This document shows, piece after piece, positions 41,086 through 51,600 of a stretch of DNA of 64,000 bases; positions within the stretch are counted from its first letter, which is position 1; every line of letters begins with the position of its first letter. The notes under the pieces were generated by a model. That model ran no database searches. It had not been told where the DNA came from and worked only from the letters and a program-made list of their open reading frames with translations. Origin of the DNA: Paramoeba atlantica. Taxonomy: Eukaryota > Discosea. Location: the NCBI GenBank assembly GCA_977017575.1, contig CDRNVI010000021.1:1-64000 (forward strand). The letters are read 5' to 3'. Position numbers and translations under genes: made by a program.

Positions 41086-42065
41086 CGTTCGAGTCTAAAT
41101 GTGTGCTCGCTTCTTTTGTGCGTTTCGTGATATCTTGAAATCTGGGATTCTCGTCCTCAGAAGTCGTCCTCAAACAAAGTCCCTCAGTAAAAGCAAATTA
41201 CGAAAGGGCCAGATCAGTAAAACTCAATCGAACAATGACAACGAAATCAAGTACGAATCGCCAGAACCAATCGATACAGCAAAAATTTTCAAACACGAGC
41301 ATCCCATCGCATCAGAGCCAACAGTGCCCATCTTCGACATCAGGAAGAGTTTCCAAACGTGGTATGATGAAGCTACCCGAAACATCGGCAAAATACATAT
41401 TACAAAAAATATTTCGGATTACTCATCCGGAAATTATCACAGGAACAATGACAACGAAATCAAGTACGAATCGCCAGAACCAATCGATACAGCAAAAATT
41501 TTCAAACACGAGCATCCCATCGCATCAGAGACAACAGTGCCCATCTTCGACATCAGGAAGAGTTTCCAAACGTGGTATGATGAAGCTACCCGAAACATCG
41601 GCAAAATACATATTACAAAAAATATTTCGGATTACTCATCCGGAAATTATCACCAACCTACAGGGTATGTGGGAAAAATGCACTTGGGACACGAGGGCAC
41701 GATTGGTCTCGGATATGGTACGTCGGAAGTTGCCGTTAACCGACCAGGGCGTAGTCCTATATATAGTACGTATTCATACTACCATCCAGACAAAACTGAT
41801 CTATTTGCGTCACCTAATCGCCATTTTGCGCCGTATGGGACGATCAACTACGCAGACAGAAATGTATTCCAAAACTTTGATCCGCAGGGGGGCTACCATC
41901 CCGGGTCGACAAGCATCCCCTCTTACACGGGCTGCTTTGGAGAAGGTAACACGACAGATGTCCGAGGAAATGGCTGCTATAGTCCATATTGCTTTCAAAA
42001 CGGCCTCCCGGTTGGGCGAAGTTTCCAAACTGAAGAGAAAAGATTTTATCACCCTTACCCCCAAC

Positions 42066-44360
42066 ATCGCAGCTTTCATCAGATTTATCGCAGCTTTCAA
42101 ACTGGCGCCCTATTTGCCTTGTAAACAGTATAGTCAAGCTGATGAATTTTATGATTCTTACTCGCATCCGCCCCAGCGTTGAACCACTTCTTCGAGACAA
42201 TCAATACGGTTTTCGTCAAAATAGATCTACCGCTGGTGCGCAAACAATCATGAATGAAATAAAGTCCAAGGCATTTCGGAATAAAGGTGTTTGTGTAGCG
42301 TTCATTGATTTCGCAAAAGCATTCCCATCTGTATCTTTCGCTGCGATAAAAGCGAGTCTGAAAGCATTTCACGTGGGCGTTCGTCTATCCGAAATGATCA
42401 TGTCATTGTACTCAAATCTGAAAGGAGTAGTCCGCACACCTTTTGGTATCACAGATTCTTTTCCGATAACTACAGGAATACTCCAAGGGGATGTGTTGGC
42501 CCCTTACCTTTTCGTGATGGTTATGGATCGCATTCTTAATAAGTCGCTGGACCTGGAAAATCGCGGATTACTTTTGAGTTCAAGCGGGACAAGAAAACGG
42601 AACCTACAGGAAAAACGAATTTCTGATATTGATTTTGCAGATGACATTGTATTGTTCAGTGATACAAAGGAAGGTCTCCAGGAAATGATTGACGAAACGT
42701 CAAAGGATGCTTCCTTGGCGAACCTAAAGATAGCTGTAGGTGTTACAAAAACCGCATGGATACCTTTCGGTAAGGTTGCCGGCTCAAATAAGAATCTCCA
42801 GACAAAAGAACTGGAAAAGGTACCTAGAGTAGATTCGTATCGACATCTAGGGCATCTTCAAGACAATGAAACATCATCTACAATCAAAGATCGTTTGAAA
42901 CTTGCTTGGTCCTCATTTGCCCGCATGCGAGGAATATGGATTTCATCTTTAAGCTCTCATCTTAAACTCAGACTATACGACGTGCTTATATACCCTATTC
43001 TGAACTTTGGTTCAGGCGCATTGCACATTTCTCAAAAAATGTTGCGTTCGATTGATGTCGAAATTAATACGATGAGAAGAATCGCATCTCAGTGCAACAA
43101 ATTGGACGAGTATGGTTTTTGCTATCCTACAGACTCTCTCTACGTAAATACATCACGATTTTCCACCATTCACAAAGTTCAGAGAGCCAAACTTACCGGA
43201 CACATGCTGAGACATTCTTCGAACTATCGAGAGCTGGTGCAATGGAGACATAAATCTAATTCGAGACGTCCTTCTCCAAGCGAAGCATGTATTTCAGACT
43301 TGGGTATAACTTTAGAAGAGGCATTGGTTTATGCTACAGATCGAGAACATTGGTTTCGTCTCACCGAAAAGCTAAAACTTTCACTTGAGCCAGTGGTTGA
43401 CTACGAGCGTGCTACTACAAAAAAATGGAAAGCATTGAAAGCCACAGCTATCAAGAACAAGAGTTATAAAGAGCTACAATTTATTGAAGAATCTAGCGTG
43501 CCATTCCCCAAACTTAAATCTATACATTTCTACACGGATGGTTCAGTGAGAGTTTTGCGCGGAACACAAACGGTGCGTAGCGGTGCTGGTGTTGTTTTCT
43601 TGAAAATTAAGGGTGACCCTGATTACTACTCTATTCCGTTGGAGGTGGGAACAAGTGAGAGGGCCGAATTATTAGCATTTCGTGAGGCTATTTCGAAAAT
43701 TCCAGAAGGATCACTCTCTTGCGTTTTTCATACTGATTCTTGTTACGTTTGGCAATATTTTCACAGTTTAAGATCACGTTTTCGCGTTGTAGGCTACATC
43801 GGAATTGCAAATGGAGACTTGATGGATCAAATCGACCATAAATTACGCGCGTTGAAGGGTCAAGGGGTACAAATATACATGTGTAAAGTTAAATCTCACT
43901 CGGGAAATCCTTGGAACGAGGCAGCAGACTCGCTCGCATTGTCTGCATCTAGAAAGAAAGTAAGCGAACCTGAAATAAAGAGAAGAAAGTCTTCAAATTC
44001 GCAAACCACTGCTCAGCAGTTTGCAAAACGAAACGCGAAAAGTCAGCGTGCAGTGAAAGCCTCATCCGCGCCTAAACGTGAGGCAGAGGAAAGAGTTGTT
44101 ATTCGCCAGAAAGTTACGAGAACTGGCGGTGGAAGGGGGACACCAAAGTAAGTGTGAGTGCTTGCTGTGTATCTCCGTACGTGTGCTAGAATATGCCTTG
44201 AGGAAGTTTTTATATTCCATTACTTTATGCGGTTTGTGTGCTCTAGTATTGGAGGCACAAAAAATCTGAATTTGGAGGTGATAGAGATGGAAGTGTTTGA
44301 TGTGAAAGTGCTAAGTATTTTAGCCGACTTTGTCGGTATTTTGGATTGGATTGGATTGGA
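42066..44360 (+). mobile_element. 5'-truncated ingi-like LINE with 10-bp target duplication
   Basis: TACCCCCAAC at 42056-42065 and 44361-44370 flanks the insert. The 5' end has a doubled ATCGCAGCTTTCA. Coding starts inside RT (NWRPICLVNSIVKLMN). The tail is not poly(A) but repeats of ATTGG (44340-44360). Confidence 0.85.
42070..44151 (+). pseudogene. ingi-like LINE ORF: RT (partial) and RNase H
   Basis: An open frame of about 690 codons without the AP endonuclease. RT: NQYGFRQNRSTAGAQ, VAFIDFAKAFPSVS, ILQGDVLAPYLF, catalytic DFADDIVLFS near 42.64 kb. RNase H at about 43.52-43.94 kb: FYTDGSVRVL, SERAELLAFREA, HTDSCYVW, KSHSGNPWNEAADSLA, which includes D, E, D and H/D-type positions. It has the same architecture as the complete copy at 55.5 kb, diverged by eye to roughly half identity. 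It uses F instead of Y in the YADD box. Confidence 0.85.
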
Positions 44361-44551
44361 TACCCCCAACAGGATTGTGATCAATTGGGGATGCAAGACC
44401 AAAACCACCCGGGAGCAACCCTTTCGACCGGACAATTTGGTAGTCATCGAGGGACGGAGTACAAACCGTATTTACAATTATATCAAACATATCCCGCCCA
44501 ACAGATGTCGAAAAAGTATGCATTCCTGTTAGCGTTTATAACGATCTTCAA

Positions 44552-45004
44552 ATGTGGGTCAACGAGGTTAGGGCTAATCGGTGGTATAGTTATGATGCGC
44601 GATTGATATTAAAAACTGCTGTGATGTACACCGATGCTTCTCAAGCTGGATGGGGAGCCGTATTATTTACACCACTAGGCGAAGTCCTCGGGACGGGAGC
44701 TGCTTGGACAGAACCAATTGAGATTAATAGAGGAGAAGCACTAGCTGTTCATCACGCCCTCCAAGCCTTCATGAAGCAGTGGCAAGGAATTGAAAAAATT
44801 CAGTTGATGATTGACAACACAAGTGTTGTCGCAGCTCTGCGCAAACGTTGGGCAGAATCTCCGGCTCTGGCAGAAGTATTGTCAAATCTTTTGCCGATCT
44901 TTTCAAAACTGAATATACAGATAGAGGTGTTATACGTCCCAACACAGGAAAACCTGGCCGATCCCTGGAGCCGAAATCAGTTTGGTACTTGGCGACAGGG
45001 TTGA
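44552..45004 (+). pseudogene. RNase H portion of the third YR element
   Basis: Part of a fossil element. MYTDASQAGWGAVLF, RGEALAVHHALQAF, IDNTSVVAAL and ENLADPWSRN match the RNase H of copies A/B. Confidence 0.7.
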
Positions 45005-45540
45005 ATACTTGCGAGGGGGTGGGTGCCGGCGAACACCCACTCGTAAGTCAATTAGATTTCAAGTAATAAAAAACTTTCTCTTCAAAGTTAGCGTAAACAA
45101 CATACCTTTCATCAAAGAACGAATATGTTAGAAGTCTACGCATGGAAATTTAACCGAGGGGCTAATATCGGGTCAAATGCCCCGGAAGGGGGTTATAATT
45201 TTCATTGTTCTTTTCCCCGAAAGAGGGTTGTAATTGAATCATGTATAAAAGCTACAATATGTATTCTGAAAATTTACATATTTACTGATTACTTACTTGT
45301 AGAATCCTTTTCCTTTACGCGTTTTTTGTCCCACCCACCAAACCCCCATCCTATAGCCGCCGGGTTTGGCGGGTGCAACCCGCTAACATAGTGATATATT
45401 ATAAATTTATATTGTTTGTTTTGAAAGGCTTATTTTGTCAAGATGATGTAGAAGCTACATACGTTTCAATTTGCTTTTCATGTATATGATATGAATAGGT
45501 GAACTCATGTGAAAATAAATTATTATTTCATCTTTATAGT

Positions 45541-46219
45541 TATTTTCTTTTATGTCCTGTGCGGCCCCTCGGTGTGGATTTCAGTAGCATTTACTCAATT
45601 CATATAGCATAGAAACTTTACGTCTTTCTTCTTACAAATGTGGAGATAAAATAGCAGAGAGCATACCCGGAGAGGAATTAGTTGAAGAAAAGGGAATACT
45701 TTGTGAAGGGGCTTAGCCCCCCACGCTCCGCAGCCGTGGCTGGGGGTTGGTGGGTGGGCTTCGAAAACGTGTAAATAAACTTTGAAGAATAGCCTTCACA
45801 CAACACAAAATCAACAAACAGAACAATATTTCTACCAGAAACAATACATACATATTATCAATAATTTCACTTGAAATGTAATCATATAAAAGCTTAAAAT
45901 ACAGCTCGTACAATGCCCGCCGGCCACGTAAGTAAATAGCCCTCGCCTAAATTTCTTACCGTAAACTTTTAGAAATCCACGGCGAGGGCATCCGGACATT
46001 AGCATAATCAAATCACGAATATGATAAAGTAAAGAAGTACCTAATTGAAAACATAGTTTATGTTGAACGTCTACTTCTCGTTATGCTATGGTTCCTCTTA
46101 TGATGCTAGTAGATTTCTCCTATTGCTGAATAACAAGCCTCCTATTGCTGAAAACACAAGCCTTATTCAAGAGGCACAAACGAAAGGCAGTATTAACAAG
46201 AAAGTGAATATTTTTTTTT
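45541..46219. other. AT-rich region, mostly unassigned
   Basis: 45713-45790 read on the minus strand (GCCCACCCACCAACCCCC) resembles the terminal B-type sequence of the third YR element, so a second inverted relic may lie here. 45939-45989 is a hairpin (GCCCTCGCC / GGCGAGGGC). CTCCTATTGCTGAA is doubled near 46.12-46.15 kb. No gene is visible. Confidence 0.4.
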
Positions 46220-46220
46220 T

Positions 46221-46447
46221 ATGAGAACCTTTCTTTTTAGAGAACCTTTCTTTTTAGAGAACCTTTCTTTTTAGAGAACCTTTCTTTTTAGAGAACCTTT
46301 CTTTTTAGAGAACCTTTCTTTTTAGAGAACCTTTCTTTTTAGAGAACCTTTCTTTTTAGAGAACCTTTCTTTTTAGAGAACCTTTCTTTTTAGAGAACCT
46401 TTCTTTTTAGAGAACCTTTCTTTTTAGAGAACCTTTCTTTTTAGAGA
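46221..46447. repeat. 17-bp minisatellite, about 13 copies
   Basis: The unit is GAGAACCTTTCTTTTTA. The first copy starts ATGAGAACC like the 18-bp array at 54.2 kb; loss of one T per unit gives the 17-bp period. It abuts the truncated 5' end of LINE B. Confidence 0.95.
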
Positions 46448-46475
46448 AAAATGCGTTTTCTTGAAATTTTCTTGA

Positions 46476-48280
46476 AAAATGCGTTCAACACCCCCTCCAG
46501 GAATGACGTCGCAAAGCATGTTTTCGGTATCGCAACGCTCCGACCCTTCCAAAGGTATTTTGCGGCTGAATATTCCGAGCAATCTCAGCTTCTCTTCTAC
46601 GGCAGCGAAGGTAAATTGGTCGACACAGTATCAAGTTCCTCAGGAGTAAAACAGGGATCGCCACTATCCACGCTGTATTTCTGCACATACCTACAACCTG
46701 TATTGGAAACCCTTGCAGAAGAATTTCCTGGCATCAACATACATGCGTACATCGACGATATCAATTTGACATCCGAAGATCCGAATCAGCTCACGAACGC
46801 TTTTAAAAGGCTGAAGGCACTTGTCGCATCTAGCAATCTTGCACTATCGGCGCATAAATGTGTTTGGTTTGGTGGCATCCTCGGCAAGTCCATTCCAGAA
46901 GCTCTTCAAGCCGAAGGAGTACAAACCGTGAGCCAGGCCACTAAAGTACTGGGGGCTTTTATTGGAGAAGACGACGCCATCAGTCAAAAATTGCTCCAAA
47001 AGATCGGCAAACAAGAAGTAATATTCCGCAGGCTAAAGCTAATGGGCATGAGTAACGTATCCCTCATCCTTTTGACAAAAAGTGTGAACGTTCGTCAACA
47101 GTACTACATGAGGACACACAACCCCAAGGCCACGGATCAAACATGTAAACGTTTTGATAGCGAAATCGAGAACGTACTTCAAACATGGATGGGCCCATTG
47201 CAGACTAGACAAATTGACATAGCAAGGTTACCCCTGAAGAAAGGAGGACTTGGTCTCACGGCGTGTCACCCAACGCGCGCGGCAGCTTATGAAGCTTCCC
47301 GACACACAGCTTTTGAGCATATAAAATCTTTTTCAGCTCGAGTTGTGCCGTCACAGTTTCATAGCACTGAACACGCTGGGACAGCAAATGAACAAGAACT
47401 CGCTCGTCAAAAACCACCTACTGACGAAATTACCGCTGCAGCGAAACTTCATGAGGAAGCATGGAACAAACTCGTAAGCGATCCACAAATGGCCGGGACG
47501 TTAAAAGCAACCTCCAATAAGGGGAGTTATGACTGGCTACTGTCCAATGTAAGATATGTACCACCGCACTTATTCGAGCTAGCAGTCATGCTTCTTGGAG
47601 TACATCACCCGAGACTTCCTGATGCTATGACTTGCCCTGGATGCCGAACATTGATGGATGCAAACACTGCACTAACTCACATCCCCGGATGCGTGCAATG
47701 TACAGGTTTCAACGCCACAGCGAAGCACAACATGTTGACCAAGTTTCTATATGATCTTTGCATGAAAGCTGGTATTCCATGCGAAAGAGAGCCGCGTTCT
47801 TTTAGCACGTGGAGTTGTCTAACATGCGGAAATACAGTCGACTACAACAATCAGCATCTCCACCACAAAACATGCGGAGGACGGCAGTTTCATCGCTCAG
47901 GCCCGGATCTTGCGATCTACTGGAACAGTGGCGTGGTGTTCTACGACCTAACTGTGGTGCACGAGCTCGCGCCTTCCCATCGGAATAAAAAGTGTTCCCA
48001 ACTCGTGCGAGAAGCTATACAGCGGAAAAATGAAACATATGTCAATAGTGGCATGATTCCGGCGGAAGCTTTTGAGTGCCTTCCTGTCTTGTCCTGCGGG
48101 TCTTTACATAAGAGCACACGGGGCCTAATTAAATCACTGACGGATGTCTGCCTGTTGGATACCCAAAAAACCGAACAGGCATTCAAGTTGCTACTCCAAG
48201 AGCTGAACGGATCCGAAGTATACGCACAGCTCCGACATTTTTTGGAGCCTCAAGACTATCAGAAAAGCACTATTCTTTAA
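46476..48280 (+). pseudogene. LINE B ORF: RT (partial) and restriction-like endonuclease
   Basis: Roughly 600 codons without the N-terminal region. RT: GVKQGSPLSTLYF, catalytic AYIDDINLTS (near 46.75 kb), thumb. Linker: LPLKKGGLGLTACHPTRAAAYEA. Zinc motif: CPGCRTLM...HIPGCVQC. Endonuclease: RSGPDLAIYW ... FYDLTVVHELAPS. C-terminus: VYAQLRHFLEPQDYQ. The frame extends upstream into the minisatellite, and that ATG is not a real start. No internal stop. Confidence 0.88.
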
Positions 48281-48453
48281 GAAATCAAAAGTACAGAAAA
48301 GATACAAATTGGAATTATAAAGTCTGCGAAGAGATAGACAAAAATCAGTACTAAAAGTTTATGTAAACTTGAGAAAGTAAAAAAAAAAAAAGTATATAAG
48401 TTTACGATAAGAAATTTAGGAGACTTTATTTTGTAATAGGCAAAAAAAAAAAA
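46476..48453 (+). mobile_element. LINE B copy 2, 5'-truncated
   Basis: It begins within RT (LKNAFNTPSRND), with coding to 48280, a 3' UTR, and poly(A) 48442-48453. It is the undisturbed reference for the segmented copy at 14.2-30.2 kb. Confidence 0.9.
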
Positions 48454-48577
48454 GTAAACGTGAGAAAAGTAAAAAACAAGGAAGGTTTTGAAGTTTCGTC
48501 ATTCGTCCGCCAAAAAAAAAAAAAAAGTGAGGGAGTGAAGGGTGCGAGGAGAACAAAAAAAAAAAAAAAAAAAAGGG
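48454..48577 (+). other. Two short A-tailed scraps
   Basis: A piece of about 60 bp ends in an A-run at 48513-48526. A second of about 27 bp ends in the A-run 48554-48574, just before the LINE A leader. Origin unknown; same pattern as in the 5' array. Confidence 0.5.
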
Positions 48578-48615
48578 AACTTTAACGATAAAGATACAGT
48601 TTCTGTACCTTGTTG
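48578..48615 (+). other. Full spliced leader at LINE A 5' end
   Basis: This is the longest leader in the window, 38 nt. It begins AACT, the nucleotides that form cap 4 in kinetoplastid SL RNA, and continues through CAGTTTCTGTAC to CCTTGTTG. The LINE leader AATTATTTTCC follows directly where the SL intron GT would be in an SL RNA gene. Confidence 0.88.
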
Positions 48616-48657
48616 AATTATTTTCCTTTTCTTTACCCTAAGCCATTCTTTCTTTTC

Positions 48658-51600
48658 ATGGTACTGACACGTTCTAAGGAAAAGAAAGACTCAAACTTCG
48701 ATCGCGAGGCGGAGGCACACAAGCTCGGCTCCTGGGATCAATTCGCTGCGAACAAAGACCTCATTGAAGGCGCCAGCACCTATGATGAGAACTTATACAC
48801 GACGCCACTTCCAACGGACCCTTCACCCGAATCTTTGCGACAGGCCGACGAAATCTCGATGATCATCGAAAGCTCCATAGAAGGCGAAACACCTGACACT
48901 GGGCACCACCAGACATGTACCGAAGAAGAACTTTTCTGTAGGGTGCAACCATCCGAGCATTCCGAATTTCAATTTTCCGGAGCGGATTCTCTCTCACCCA
49001 GCCAACAAAAATCCACAAACAAGGCTGTGAAAGAGAAGTTCGAGCGCCATTTTCGGACGTCCAACCGTAACGCGTACAATTGTGAAACCGAAAAGATGTT
49101 TTTTCCTGATCTTACGCCTCGAGAGCTTAGCTTCTCTGTGTCCGGACATAATAAAGGTCGGAAAAAGAAGAAGAGTCCCAAGAAATCCTCCCACTTTCAA
49201 GCGAAACACGATTCGGCAAGCGATAGCAGCGATGGGGCAGCCACAGATACAGCAGTAGGCCAAGTCCCCTACTCCCCGGAAGGTAAGCGCAAACGCCACG
49301 ATCAAAGCTCCCGAAGAGCCTCAACTCAACCAGTCTCGACAGAACGGTCACACATACAAAACAAGGTACGGGAATGCCCTGCTGAAGGCTGCACATGGAA
49401 GACCGAGCCACACGGAGGTCAATGGAGGGCATTCTACAATCACGTTCACCACAGACACGGAGACAACGTTTCAGACACCTGGTGGAATGGGGAGGGGCGT
49501 TTCCGGTGCAAGAATTGTAACAAGCACTACGAATTAAACAAACAAGATTCTCACGCCAAAAAATGCCCGTTCCGCAGCTCCTCAATGCCAGCCCAACCGC
49601 TACATCCATCGAATAGCGATACGCTATCCCAGAAGACTACACCGGTCCGCAGCACACCGCCAACAGGCATTACAACATCCCCACAGACAGTAATCATTTC
49701 GGGAGATCCATCTCTTAATGCGAATGAACAGTCGCATTCGACGATGGATATTGACGTCTCCTTACCGGCCTTGTCTTCGGTGTGTGCATCGCCTATTATC
49801 ACAAGCAAACACATCCCAAATTGCTGCAAGGCGGAATGGTCTCGAGTGTTTACCTCATGCTTGAATGCAGCCATGCTGGATAACACGTTGGAGGCTTGGA
49901 CCCGCCTCGCTATGCTTCCTAAATGCGTACTCCCAGCCCCACACCGGGGCGGTAGCGGGAACAAAACCTCTTATGCGTCTTTCGTTCGTAAAAGCCTAGC
50001 TAGATGGAACCAACAAGAGTATTCGTCCCTCTGGAGCGACGCCATATCCAGTCTACGGCGCAAACGCAAACCCCAGACCCAGGCATCCAGTTTAGAGGAA
50101 GACGAAAAAAGGGCAGCACTACGAGCTGAGCGACTCGTTCGAGACAGAGAACTGTCACGTGCCATGACAGCACTGACCTCCGAACCACTCGCTCCCAACG
50201 ACGACGCCACATACGCCAAACTTGTAAGCAAACATCCCTCGCGACTAGCGGAAGAACGCCCGAATATTCAACCTTCCCCCCTCCCCGTGATTCCGCTAAA
50301 GGCCACAGAAGAAGACATAACCGCGGCTCTCTCAAGCTTCCACCGTGGCTCCTCCGGTGGGGCATTTGGCCTCCGGCCCGAGCACGTGCAAATTGCAACG
50401 GAATACCACAACGACGAACGCACAAACCCCTTGGGAACACTTACGAAGTTTACGAACCATCTCCTTTCCGGGAGAGCTCCGGAGGAGGTCCAGCCATACT
50501 TCGCCGGAGGACGATTGTGCGCACTTCATAAGGGGGAGCACGATGTACGACCCATTGCTGCTGGAGAAACTCTCCGGCGCCTGGCAAGCAAAGTTGCATG
50601 TCTTTCCGTCAAAGAAAAAGCCCGAAAGCTCTTTAGTGGGCATCAGTTTGGTGTTGCCATACCAGCAGGGATCGACCGGGTCATACATTTGTGTCGTCTA
50701 ACGATGGCGGAACACTGTGCCGACGAGGACTTTGTTTTCTGCAAAGTTGACCTCCGGAATGCATTCAATCACGTGTCGCGTAACTGTTTTATTTCGCTTA
50801 CACGCAAACATTTTCCCGAACTCAGCGCCTTTGTCGAATGGTGCTACGCCACCGACAGTAGTCTCACGTTCGGGGATCGAACAGTCACCTCCTCCGAAGG
50901 CGTCCAACAGGGAGATCCACTAGGTCCCTTCCTATTCTCCTTGGTAATGCAACAAGTATACCTAAAGATCCATGATGCGGCCCCAAAACTAGACTTAAAC
51001 ATGTGGTATCTGGACGACGGAATTCTTTCGGGAAGATCTTCAGATGTAAGGCACGCGCTCGACGTAATTGCCATCGAAGGTCCCAAATGGGGATTACATC
51101 TTAACTCCTCTAAATGCGAACTCATTACCAATCCTGCGGCCTCGGATCGACTAGATCTCTTCCCAGATATTCCGGGTCTAAACAAGAAGTCGGAAGGCAA
51201 CCTTGACATCCTAGGCAGCCCCATCGGATCCACGCCCCACTGTCGCCGATACCTTATAGACAACGCGGTCAGCCTAGCTGAGGAGTCCCTTGACGCGATC
51301 GAAAAGCTGGAAGATCCACAGGTAGCCTTATCTCTCATCCGTCATTGTACCGGATTCTGTCAAATGGTGCATACACTTCGAACTACACCCGCAACAGAGC
51401 TACAGGACCTCTGCCAACGCCTAGATAATGCAGTCCAGCACGCAGCAGAGCGTTTCGTTGGTCCCTTGAGTGGCGCTGCTCGACGACAGGCGCAACGTGA
51501 CAAGAGGTATGGGGGGTTTGGACTGCGCTCAGCGGAATCGCATGCCACATCAGCCTACGTATCGTCAGTCGCTTCCGCATCCTCTAAGGATCTTTGGGAC

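Larger units (their letters stand above)
41086..45540 (+). mobile_element. YR retroelement, third and older copy, with LINE inserted
   Basis: Related to copies A/B but strongly diverged. A 213-bp in-frame tandem duplication (41231-41443, 41444-41656), recombinase sequence (AFKTASRLGEVSKL, then INWGCKTKTTREQP after the LINE), DIRS-type RNase H (44.63-45.0 kb) and terminal repeats resembling the A and B repeats of copies A/B (about 45.0-45.5 kb) are recognisable. It is broken (several breaks, including the LINE insertion). The outer limits are approximate. Confidence 0.65.
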
